This document shows, piece by piece, positions 1 to 5,977 of a stretch of 6,164 nucleotides of DNA. The notes beneath the pieces are model-generated. The model was not told the origin of the DNA and searched no databases. It saw only the letters and a list, made by a program, of their open reading frames with translations. The position numbers and the translations under genes are program-made. How positions within the stretch are numbered: the first letter of the stretch is position 1; every line of letters begins with the position of its first letter. Source of the DNA: an uncultured Rothia sp. (GTDB lineage: Bacteria; Actinomycetota; Actinomycetes; Actinomycetales; Micrococcaceae); assembly GCF_937976295.1 (NCBI RefSeq), contig NZ_CALJRY010000201.1, positions 1 to 6,164 on the forward strand. The letters run 5' to 3'.

Positions 1-214
1 CAAGCGATTTCGGCACCAAGATTTCGGCGCGGCATTTCCCTTCCTTTTCGGAGGGACTTTCATTGAGGGAAGAAGATGCGAGACGAGATGAGCGTGTGGC
101 TCGCCATTTCCCTTCCTTTTCGGAGGGACTTTCATTGAGGGCTTTGCTTGTTCTTGCGGGGTGCGTTCGGGTATTTCGATTTCCCTTCCTTTTCGGAGGG
201 ACTTTCATTGAGGG

Positions 215-250
215 CGCGGCTAAACCCCCCCCCACCTATTCGCGACAAAA
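215..250 (+). other. CRISPR spacer resembling the plasmid's own iterons
   Basis: This spacer opens with CGCGGCTAAAC and contains CCCACCTAT, followed one base later by CGCG. The iterons at 6071-6164 carry the same blocks in the same order (CGCGGCTAAAC, GTCCC, ACCTAT, CGCG). The spacer differs by a longer C run (nine C in place of CGTCCC) and an extra T before the second CGCG. I infer that it was taken from the iteron region of a related but not identical replicon. Confidence 0.75.
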
Positions 251-787
251 ATTTCCCTTCCTTTTCGGAGGGACTTTCATTGAGGGCTAGGGAGTTTCTG
301 GAAGCTGGAGCGGGGGCGTTTATTTCCCTTCCTTTTCGGAGGGACTTTCATTGAGGGTCTCACACTGAGGGACGAAGAGGGAGAGTAGTGTCATTTCCCT
401 TCCTTTTCGGAGGGACTTTCATTGAGGGGGTGACCTGCACAAGACCAAGTACTACGCGGTTATTTCCCTTCCTTTTCGGAGGGACTTTCATTGAGGGGGT
501 TAGACTACGGCGTATTCTGCAATTTCTTGAGCATTTCCCTTCCTTTTCGGAGGGACTTTCATTGAGGGGACGCTACAATTAGAGATGTGAAAGCTCACCC
601 TGAAATTTCCCTTCCTTTTCGGAGGGACTTTCATTGAGGGTGCTGTAGGCAGTTTGCGATTCGGTAACCGCGGCGTGATTTCCCTTCCTTTTCGGAGGGA
701 CTTTCATTGAGGGGCCCCTGTACGCCACCGCCGACGAGATTCTAACCGCCAATTTCCCTTCCTTTTCGGAGGGACTTTCATTGAGGG

Positions 788-826
788 TTCGTGGGTGTAG
801 TACCGGTAGCCGTCGCCTGCGGTCAG
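788..826 (-). other. CRISPR spacer reading as a MobF relaxase N-terminus
   Basis: The reverse complement of this 39-nt spacer is open and translates as LTAGDGYRYYTHE. From memory, this matches the N-terminal motif of TrwC/TraI-family (MobF) conjugative relaxases of actinobacterial plasmids, which commonly read as a basic stretch followed by L-[ST]-AGDGY-x-Y. The protospacer would then lie in a conjugation gene. The match is short and no database search was possible. Confidence 0.6.
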
Positions 827-1149
827 ATTTCCCTTCCTTTTCGGAGGGACTTTCATTGAGGGCCCACCGCCTGCCTACTTGCGCTCTTTCTCGCACCATT
901 TCCCTTCCTTTTCGGAGGGACTTTCATTGAGGGTTGTTCATCTGCCAGATGATGAAGAGAAAAGTGAGTGATTTCCCTTCCTTTTCGGAGGGACTTTCAT
1001 TGAGGGTTTTCGGGTCCACCGTTAGTCTTTTTCTGCACCCTAATTTCCCTTCCTTTTCGGAGGGACTTTCATTGAGGGTTGATGCGGCGGCCGCGTAAGC
1101 GTGCATCTTGTCCATTTCCCTTCCTTTTCGGAGGGACTTTCATTGAGGG

Positions 1150-1185
1150 GGCTACGTTCGAGTTAGCACCGCCGGACAGAACCCA
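1150..1185 (+). other. CRISPR spacer reading as a serine recombinase N-terminus
   Basis: Frame 1 of this 36-nt spacer translates as GYVRVSTAGQNP. This is the hallmark start of the serine recombinase (resolvase/invertase) catalytic domain, G-Y-x-R-V-S-T-x-x-Q-N, including the nucleophilic serine of the RVS motif. The likely target is a resolvase gene on a plasmid or a Tn3-like transposon. Confidence 0.75.
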
Positions 1186-2103
1186 ATTTCCCTTCCTTTT
1201 CGGAGGGACTTTCATTGAGGGGATGCTAATGACTCTGTGGAATTTGGCGTGTCGCCTGATTTCCCTTCCTTTTCGGAGGGACTTTCATTGAGGGAGTTCA
1301 CAACGAGAGCCTGGGTCTGCTCACGGGATTTCCCTTCCTTTTCGGAGGGACTTTCATTGAGGGTCCTCAGCAAACGGCGGTGGCGGCTACGAAACCGCTA
1401 TTTCCCTTCCTTTTCGGAGGGACTTTCATTGAGGGACCCGCACTGCACACATAAGTTTTCACTCACTATTATTTCCCTTCCTTTTCGGAGGGACTTTCAT
1501 TGAGGGCTGACGAGTTCGCAAGTGGCAAAAATGGCTGGGGTGATTTCCCTTCCTTTTCGGAGGGACTTTCATTGAGGCGACCACTTGAACCCTGGAGTTC
1601 CTGCAGAAACTCCGGAGGAAAATTTCCCTTCCTTTTGGGAAGGGCTTTCATTGAGGTCGCATCGAATCTGGCAAATGGGTCGAGGTTCGCTTCTATTTCC
1701 CTGCTTTTTCGTAGGGACTTTCATTGAGGCCAGAACTCGTCCATGAGCGAGGAGAAGCCTCGCCAGGATTTCCCTTCCTTTTGGGAAGGGCTTTCATTGA
1801 GGGAACATGGAGCTGAAGGTCACCCTAACCTACTCGGATATTTCCCTACCTTTTTGCAGGGACTTTCATTGAGGCGAGCCGGACGGCGTGACCGAAGAGG
1901 CCAAGGAAACCCAGTTTCCCTTCCTTTTTTGGAAGGGCTTTCATTGAGGCAACGTCTCCAACATTGGCAGCTTGCCGGCTGATGTTTTTCCCTTCCTTTT
2001 CGGAGGGAATTTCATTGAGGCTGGAGTATGGAAGCGCGACAGGCTGACGCCGCTGGCTATTTCCCTACCTTTTCCTAGGGACATTCATTAAGGCATTGAG
2101 GCG

Positions 2104-2131
2104 GGCTCATCCCTGCTTGCGCAGGAAACAC
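2104..2131 (-). repeat. Solitary 28-bp element resembling a type I-E CRISPR repeat
   Basis: Read on the minus strand it begins GTGTTTCCTGC and ends GGGATGAGCC, with a CCTGC/GCAGG stem around a GCAA loop. Type I-E repeats of actinobacteria typically begin GTGCTCCCCGC and end GGGGATGAGCC at the same 28-bp length. Against that remembered consensus I count four differences, two of which (plus-strand positions 2114 and 2123) are a compensating stem pair. It occupies the spacer position between the two most degenerate repeats of the long array. It could be a spacer captured from an I-E array, a relic of such an array, or a solitary repeat with a regulatory or anti-CRISPR role. Confidence 0.6.
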
Positions 2132-2179
2132 CTCAACTTTCCCTACAGCCTTTGTAGGGACTTTCCCTAAAACCTCCCT

Positions 2180-2228
2180 GCTCCGTTCTTGGACCCACCA
2201 CAGTCCAGGAACGGAGCTTTTCCTTTTT
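2180..2228 (+). terminator. Intrinsic terminator closing the CRISPR array
   Basis: A 15-bp stem (2180-2194 against 2203-2217, one G-U pair) encloses an 8-nt loop and is followed by TTTTCCTTTTT. It lies directly after the last degenerate repeat and 216 bases before cas4-cas1. It would stop plus-strand pre-crRNA and insulate the adaptation genes from array transcription. Confidence 0.88.
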
Positions 2229-2444
2229 GCCGCGCAGGAAGCAACCAGTCTAAAACACCGAACGCAACCCCCACCCACCAGCTGCTACCCGCCTCCTCCA
2301 CGAACCCAAGCAGAAAAACTCAACACGCCGACCCTGCGTCATAAACTCGCTGATAAGTCAAAACACCTCGCCGCAGTGCTACCCTCAAAACCAAGCAGCC
2401 AAAGCTGACTGCCCACCATACTCGCTCACACCAAGGAGACACCG
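2229..2444 (+). promoter_or_regulatory. Intergenic region expected to hold the cas4-cas1 promoter
   Basis: No gene is visible here. The segment lies between the array terminator and the cas4-cas1 start, so a promoter for the adaptation genes is expected. Weak candidates are TTGCCG (2227-2232) with TCTAAA (2249-2254) at 16-bp spacing, and TAAACT at 2342-2347 without a good -35 box. The ribosome binding site AAGGAGA (2433-2439) is strong and ends five bases before the ATG at 2445, which fixes that start. Confidence 0.4.
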
Positions 2445-4055
2445 ATGTCTACCCCCTACAGTGCAGGCGACGAACTACCCATCTCACTCGTCATGCACAC
2501 CGTGTACTGCCCCCGCCGCGCATGGATCGAATCCAACGGCGAAAAGACCGACACCTCACAAATGCAAGAGGGACAATCCGCCCACAAACGAGTCGACGAC
2601 CCCAAAACATCCCGCGGCACACAACAGCGCGCAGTCACCATCTCATCAACACGCCTCGGACTCACCGGACGATGCGACGCTATCGAACCCCAAGAAGACG
2701 GCACCACCCGCATCATCGAGTACAAGTCAACGCCCGTACGCCGCAACGCATCCGTCACACCAGCCCACAGGGTGCAGCTCGCCCTCCAAAAAATCTGCCT
2801 CGAAGAAGCTGGCGAAACCGTCAGCGAATGTGCGGTGCACTTCACCAACCACAACAAAACCGTGCCCGTTGACATCTCAGACGAAGACATCTGCACCGCA
2901 GAAGAATACGTGCACACCACCCGTGCACTCATCGACAACCCGACAGCACCGCAACCCCTCGAAGACTCACCTCGCTGCAGCTGGTGCTCCCACATCTCCG
3001 TGTGTCTACCCGACGAATCCCACGGAAAAGAAAACATTACACGCGTCGTCGCCAGCAACCCCGACAGCCAAGTAGCGCACCTCACCACGCAAGGATCAAG
3101 AGCGACCGTCCAGCAAGGGCGCCTCATCGTGCAGCACCTCGGCGAAACAATCAGCAGCGTACCTCTCGAACGTGTGCACAGCCTTGTCGTCCACGGAAAC
3201 ATTGACGTTTCCTCCGCGCTTCTACGAGAACTCATGTGGCGCAACTGTACCATCATCTGGTGCTCCAGCACCGGCAGGGTCTACGGCTGGTCGCAACCCG
3301 GCACCGGACCGAATGGACTGGCCCGCGTGCAACAGCATGTCCTCTCAGCGCAGGGGCACCTGCCCATAGCGGCCGCCATGATTGCCAGCAAAATCGCAAA
3401 CCAAGCGACCCTGCTGCGCCGCAACGGCCACGCCGCAGACGCATGCCGCACCATGCGAGACATTCAGAAGCACACGCCGCAAGCTACCTCAATCCCGGAG
3501 CTGCTCGGCCTCGAAGGTGAAGCCGCCTCGCTCTACTTCGGTAGTTTCGCGACCATGCTCAAAGAAGAGGTGCTCACCGAACTCGGCTGGACCTGGACCG
3601 GGCGGCAGGGGAGAGGAACCAACGACCCCATCAACATTCTGCTGAACTACGCCTACGGTATGCTCAGCTCGGAGTGCATTCGCGCGATTCTCACGTGCGG
3701 GCTTGACCCTCACGCCGGGTTCCTGCACAGTAGCTCTCGGAATAAGCCTGCGCTCGCGCTTGACCTCATGGAAGAGTTCCGTGCCGTCATCGCGGACTCC
3801 GTGGTGGTTTCCCTTATCAATAGGAAGCAGGTCAAAGCGGCACACTTCACCGCGGTTGGTGGCAGCTACCGGCTCACACCCGAAGGGCGGAAGACCGTCA
3901 TCGCCGCGTTCGAGAAGCGCATGGCTACGGAAATTACCCACCCCACCTACGGGTATTCGGTGTCCTGGCGCCGCGCTATTGAGGTGCAGGCCCGCATGCT
4001 CCTGGGCGTAATCAACGGAACCACCCGCGAGTACACGGGGGTGACCGTACGATAA
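2445..4055 (+). CDS. cas4-cas1: Cas4-Cas1 fusion, CRISPR adaptation nuclease/integrase
   Basis: This 536-residue protein joins a Cas4 exonuclease to the Cas1 integrase that inserts spacers into arrays. Residues 1 to about 195 are Cas4. C22 and the trio C178, C181 and C187 would bind a 4Fe-4S cluster. H47, D78 (GRCD), E92-Y93-K94 and Q111 form the RecB-like nuclease site. Residues from about 200 are Cas1. E359 in LGLEGEAASLYFG, H428 in GFLH, and D440/E443 in DLMEEFR supply the metal-binding triad, so both halves look intact. In known I-G fusions the Cas4 part selects PAM-bearing prespacers and trims them, while Cas1 with Cas2 integrates them. The start follows a strong AAGGAGA site. The stop overlaps the cas2 ATG by one base, implying translational coupling. 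The fusion architecture points to type I-G (formerly I-U); V-B is the main alternative. Confidence 0.96.
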   Translation: MSTPYSAGDELPISLVMHTVYCPRRAWIESNGEKTDTSQMQEGQSAHKRVDDPKTSRGTQQRAVTISSTRLGLTGRCDAIEPQEDGTTRIIEYKSTPVRRNASVTPAHRVQLALQKICLEEAGETVSECAVHFTNHNKTVPVDISDEDICTAEEYVHTTRALIDNPTAPQPLEDSPRCSWCSHISVCLPDESHGKENITRVVASNPDSQVAHLTTQGSRATVQQGRLIVQHLGETISSVPLERVHSLVVHGNIDVSSALLRELMWRNCTIIWCSSTGRVYGWSQPGTGPNGLARVQQHVLSAQGHLPIAAAMIASKIANQATLLRRNGHAADACRTMRDIQKHTPQATSIPELLGLEGEAASLYFGSFATMLKEEVLTELGWTWTGRQGRGTNDPINILLNYAYGMLSSECIRAILTCGLDPHAGFLHSSSRNKPALALDLMEEFRAVIADSVVVSLINRKQVKAAHFTAVGGSYRLTPEGRKTVIAAFEKRMATEITHPTYGYSVSWRRAIEVQARMLLGVINGTTREYTGVTVR

Positions 4056-5866
4056 TGCGTGACGACGCCCGACGAACACTCATTGCTTACGACGTGCCCA
4101 GCGACCGGCGGCGCGCCAAACTGGCCAAGCTCATTCTCAGTTATGGGGACCGTATTCAGTACAGCGTCTTTATTGTGGATGCGGCCCCGGCTAAGGTTCG
4201 GCGCATCAAAGATGAGGTTCAGGAACTCATCGATCCGGATGAGGATTCGGTACTCTTCTGCGACCTGGGGCTGCTGGCCCGCCTTGACGAGCCGACCTTC
4301 AGCTACATCGGCCGGGCGCGCGAGGTGACCGAATCGGATGCGCTCATCCTGTAGCGGCGCGCGGTAGGGGAGTGAGGGAATGACGAGTTCGATTGCGGAC
4401 TGGTAACAGAGGTGGGGATAATGGCCTTTGGAGGCTTTGTCTGTCTCCGCGAGAACCTGGCACGTGACGTAATCTTGGCGTGTCGCTCGCGTGATGTTTT
4501 GGCTTGTCAATAGTGTTTGAATGCTTAAACGACTGCTTGGGTATACTTTTTGTGTAGGCCTGCTGCGAGGTTCTCGCAAAGCACCCGTTTCTGCCGCATA
4601 ATTGCGGGTCAGTTTCGGGTGGATATTTCCCCGCCTTCGGGCGGGGACTTTCATTGAGGCGTGGTCAGGCTCGAACTCTTGGGCACCGCGCATGAAATTT
4701 CCCCGCCTTCGGGCGGGGACTTTCATTGAGGCCTCAGATGCGGGCACCAGACCTGACGCCTCGGCAGCTTCTTGAGCCTGAGCAATGGCCTCATACGCCA
4801 GGCGCGGGTTCACGCCCAGCAGGTCAGCGTCAGGTGAGGGGTGCAAGACCAGACCGCGGAAGCCACTACGGGCTTTAGAGCCGGAAATGGTGAATTGCAT
4901 TTCCGGGTAGATTTCGTGGACTTTCCCCAAAGCGCGAGTGACAGTTTCAGCGAAATCTCGTTCACGGCCCGGAGTGACAAGGGAGCCGAGTTGCCCTTGC
5001 AGGTTAGCCCACGAAATGTAGGTGTCTTTGCTGATTTGCGGGGCACGGAGGGCCAGCGACAGGAACAGGTCTGCGGCTAGTGGGGAGGTGTTTTCCTCGA
5101 TGAGTTGTCGCCAGCGGGTCAGGAGAACCGGGGCGAAATTTCCCTTGACCAGGTAGTTGTAAAACTGCTCTGACAGCTCGACGTGGGAACGTGTGGAGGG
5201 GTCGAAATCGCCGTAATTCTCATCAGTGGAGAAATGGAGGCGGGCACGGGTGCCGATGGTGAATCGTTCTTCGCTAATGTCTACAAAGTTGTCACCGCGC
5301 TTTTCGTGGTGAGTGACCACGCACTGAGTCGCCAGCAACGCGCGTAGCTGCGTGATGATGTCACGGGCGCGTGCTGAACCCCAAGTGATATTTAGCTCAG
5401 TAAGGAGTTCACGTGCGGAAGTGGGAAGCGGAAAGGACCGGCTCTGGTGCTTGAGTGCTGAGGTAGTCAGCCACATCAAAAGGATTCGGGCGTAGCGACC
5501 AAAGGGCAGGTGGAGCTGAGGGTTACCGGAACCGTCAATGTAGGTTCCGGCGGTCAGGTTCAAGCTGACCGGGCCATTCTGTCGCGTCCAGCTAAAAGCT
5601 TCAGCAGGGGCCAAAATATCAGAGCGCTTGCGCGGGTCACGGTAGGGCAAGCAGCACGAGATGAAAGCGATGGGGTAGTAACCCAAATCCTCGTGAGCGT
5701 CGATGCTCTGAGGAGCAGTAGATGTGTGATGTACTACATCTGAGTTGGTGGACTGAATGCCCGAAGGTACGGTAGAATCTTTCATTGCGGTGCCTATCGT
5801 GTTAGGTGCTGCCACGGCCCCGGGCGTTGTGAGCGTCGCGGGGTCATTTTTTGTATCTGCACTCAC
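3947..5866 (-). CDS. repA: RepA-type plasmid replication initiator with an aberrant C-terminal extension
   Basis: The reading frame codes for 639 residues, but only about the first 378 look like a replication protein. Residues 63 to about 350 resemble the plasmid RepA family (the 'Plasmid encoded RepA protein' Pfam type): a YYPIAFISCCLPYRDPR start, LPFGRYARILLMWLTTSAL, then VELSEQFYNYLVKGNFAPVLL and SPLAADLFLSLALRAPQ. Such proteins bind iterons and open the origin, and iterons lie just upstream of this gene. Residues 379-414 are encoded by the CRISPR mini-array (ASMKVPARRRGN twice). Residues 415-639 come from the leader and the antisense of cas2 and the cas4-cas1 end, with no known domain. 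The start used is GTG at 5866. ATG at 5785 (residue 28) is an alternative, because a TTGACA box lies very close to the GTG. The native stop appears to have been lost when the CRISPR region became joined to rep. Confidence 0.8.
   Translation of the reverse strand: MSADTKNDPATLTTPGAVAAPNTIGTAMKDSTVPSGIQSTNSDVVHHTSTAPQSIDAHEDLGYYPIAFISCCLPYRDPRKRSDILAPAEAFSWTRQNGPVSLNLTAGTYIDGSGNPQLHLPFGRYARILLMWLTTSALKHQSRSFPLPTSARELLTELNITWGSARARDIITQLRALLATQCVVTHHEKRGDNFVDISEERFTIGTRARLHFSTDENYGDFDPSTRSHVELSEQFYNYLVKGNFAPVLLTRWRQLIEENTSPLAADLFLSLALRAPQISKDTYISWANLQGQLGSLVTPGRERDFAETVTRALGKVHEIYPEMQFTISGSKARSGFRGLVLHPSPDADLLGVNPRLAYEAIAQAQEAAEASGLVPASEASMKVPARRRGNFMRGAQEFEPDHASMKVPARRRGNIHPKLTRNYAAETGALREPRSRPTQKVYPSSRLSIQTLLTSQNITRATRQDYVTCQVLAETDKASKGHYPHLCYQSAIELVIPSLPYRAPLQDERIRFGHLARPADVAEGRLVKAGQQPQVAEEYRILIRIDEFLNLIFDAPNLSRGRIHNKDAVLNTVPITENELGQFGAPPVAGHVVSNECSSGVVTHYRTVTPVYSRVVPLITPRSMRACTSIARRQDTEYP
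4055..4354 (+). CDS. cas2: Cas2, structural partner of Cas1 in spacer acquisition
   Basis: This 99-residue protein is the usual length for Cas2. The ferredoxin-like fold signature is visible: LIAYDVPSDRRRAKLAKLI near the N-terminus (residues 9-27), with D13 at the end of strand 1, then YGDRIQYSVFIVD (residues 30-42). Cas2 dimers bridge two Cas1 dimers and hold the prespacer DNA for integration. Its start codon shares the final A of the cas4-cas1 stop (TAATG), so the two genes form one operon and are probably translationally coupled. Immediately downstream lies a leader-like region and a mini-array, which would be a natural integration site for this complex. The complementary strand of the whole gene is also stop-free in the rep frame. 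Confidence 0.95.
   Translation: MRDDARRTLIAYDVPSDRRRAKLAKLILSYGDRIQYSVFIVDAAPAKVRRIKDEVQELIDPDEDSVLFCDLGLLARLDEPTFSYIGRAREVTESDALIL
4355..4624 (+). promoter_or_regulatory. Putative CRISPR leader of the mini-array
   Basis: A 270-base region without a plus-strand gene links cas2 to the first mini-array repeat. Its central part (about 4490-4555) is clearly AT-richer than the flanks. It contains an exact 10-bp inverted repeat, GCGAGAACCT at 4449-4458 and AGGTTCTCGC at 4568-4577. Two small hairpins also occur: GCGAG/CTCGC at 4565-4577, and CCGCA/TGCGG around TAAT at about 4594-4607. Position, composition and a promoter fit a CRISPR leader. The inverted repeats could bind a host factor or help Cas1-Cas2 choose the leader end, but this is inference. 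Confidence 0.65.
4517..4547 (+). promoter_or_regulatory. Candidate promoter driving the mini-array
   Basis: TATACT at 4542-4547 is a near-consensus -10 box. TTGAAT at 4517-4522 is the best -35 candidate, with a rather long 19-bp spacer. Transcription would start near 4554, about 70 bases before the first repeat at 4625, which is a normal distance for a leader promoter. Confidence 0.5.
4625..4732 (+). CRISPR. Two-repeat, one-spacer mini-array with a variant repeat
   Basis: Two identical 36-bp repeats (4625-4660 and 4697-4732) flank one 36-bp spacer (4661-4696). They begin ATTTCCCCGCC, contain a perfect 7-bp stem around TTCG (CCCCGCC/GGCGGGG), and end ACTTTCATTGAGGC. The outer parts match the long array's repeat, while the stem sequence differs with pairing preserved. 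The array lies next to a leader-like region and directly follows cas2, so it looks like an active or nascent acquisition site. Its distal repeat abuts rep: on the minus strand each repeat encodes ASMKVPARRRGN in the rep frame, and the 72-bp repeat-plus-spacer unit keeps that frame. Confidence 0.95.
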
Positions 5867-5894
5867 CGTAGACCCTGGATGGACAGCCTGTCAA
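5865..5894 (-). promoter_or_regulatory. Candidate rep promoter
   Basis: On the minus strand a perfect -35 box TTGACA (5894-5889) is followed after 18 bases by TACGGT (5870-5865), which fits the loose actinobacterial TAnnnT pattern. Transcription would then begin at about 5858, inside the first codons of the GTG-started frame. This favours the downstream ATG at 5785 as the true start, unless another promoter acts. The -35 box is good; the -10 is weak. Confidence 0.4.
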
Positions 5895-5944
5895 GCATAG
5901 GGTGAGATTTTTTATTGTCATCATCATCATTCCGTCCCCCTGAG

Positions 5945-5953
5945 TTTTCCACA
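5945..5953 (+). promoter_or_regulatory. DnaA-box-like site
   Basis: TTTTCCACA differs by one base from the DnaA-box consensus TTATCCACA. Its place between rep and the iterons makes a role in recruiting host DnaA plausible. Confidence 0.45.
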
Positions 5954-5977
5954 GGGTCCCTCGCGCGCGCACGCGCG

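Larger units (their letters stand above)
1..2172 (+). CRISPR. Long CRISPR array, about 30 repeats, leader end off the left edge
   Basis: A 36-bp repeat begins ATTTCCC, has a central stem-loop (CCCTTC paired with GGAGGG, one G-U) and ends ACTTTCATTGAGGG. Repeats start at 34, 106, 179, 251, 322, 393, 462, 533, 605, 678, 752, 827, 898, 971, 1043, 1114, 1186, 1259, 1328, 1400 and 1471; these 21 are identical. The repeat at 1543 differs only in its final base (C). Divergent repeats follow at 1622, 1695, 1768, 1840, 1914 (37 nt), 1986 and 2059, with a very degenerate one at about 2137-2172. Spacers are 33-39 nt, except 43 nt at 1579-1621. Positions 1-33 are probably a cut spacer. Decay toward the right, and an ATTGAGG end resembling the usual ATTGAAA-type crRNA 5' handle, place the leader on the left and transcription on the plus strand. 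No two spacers are alike. The array ends just before a terminator and lies upstream of cas4-cas1. Confidence 0.98.

Noticed and set aside
63..1982. Many short open frames on both strands across 63-1982 with recurring peptides such as FPSFSEGLSLR or LNESPSEKEGK
   Set aside because: The recurring peptides are translations of the CRISPR repeat, and the rest is spacer sequence. They have no consistent ribosome binding sites and no domain.
2456..3271. Minus-strand open frame of 271 codons opposite the Cas4 part
   Set aside because: It is antisense to a clear Cas4 domain with intact motifs. The composition is low-complexity (Ser, Arg, Cys rich) and typical of a GC-driven shadow frame.
3489..4079. 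Minus-strand open frame of 196 codons opposite the Cas1 part
   Set aside because: It overlaps the Cas1 catalytic region on the other strand, and no recognisable domain is seen.
4397..4560. A small plus-strand gene in the leader region
   Set aside because: No start codon with a ribosome binding site leads to a frame of useful length with recognisable features; the promoter and hairpins fit a leader better.
4661..4696. Mini-array spacer as a self-targeting copy of rep (partial likeness to about 5553-5570)
   Set aside because: By eye only about 12 of 16 bases agree and the similarity does not extend, so it is not distinguishable from chance.
4841..5080. Plus-strand open frame of 79 codons opposite rep
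   Set aside because: It lies wholly within the conserved Rep coding region on the opposite strand and lacks a convincing ribosome binding site or family resemblance.
5779..5787. CTTTCATTG near the rep start as a possible CRISPR repeat remnant
   Set aside because: Only nine bases match, with no stem or opening part. It is simply the reverse of an ATGAAAG coding stretch.
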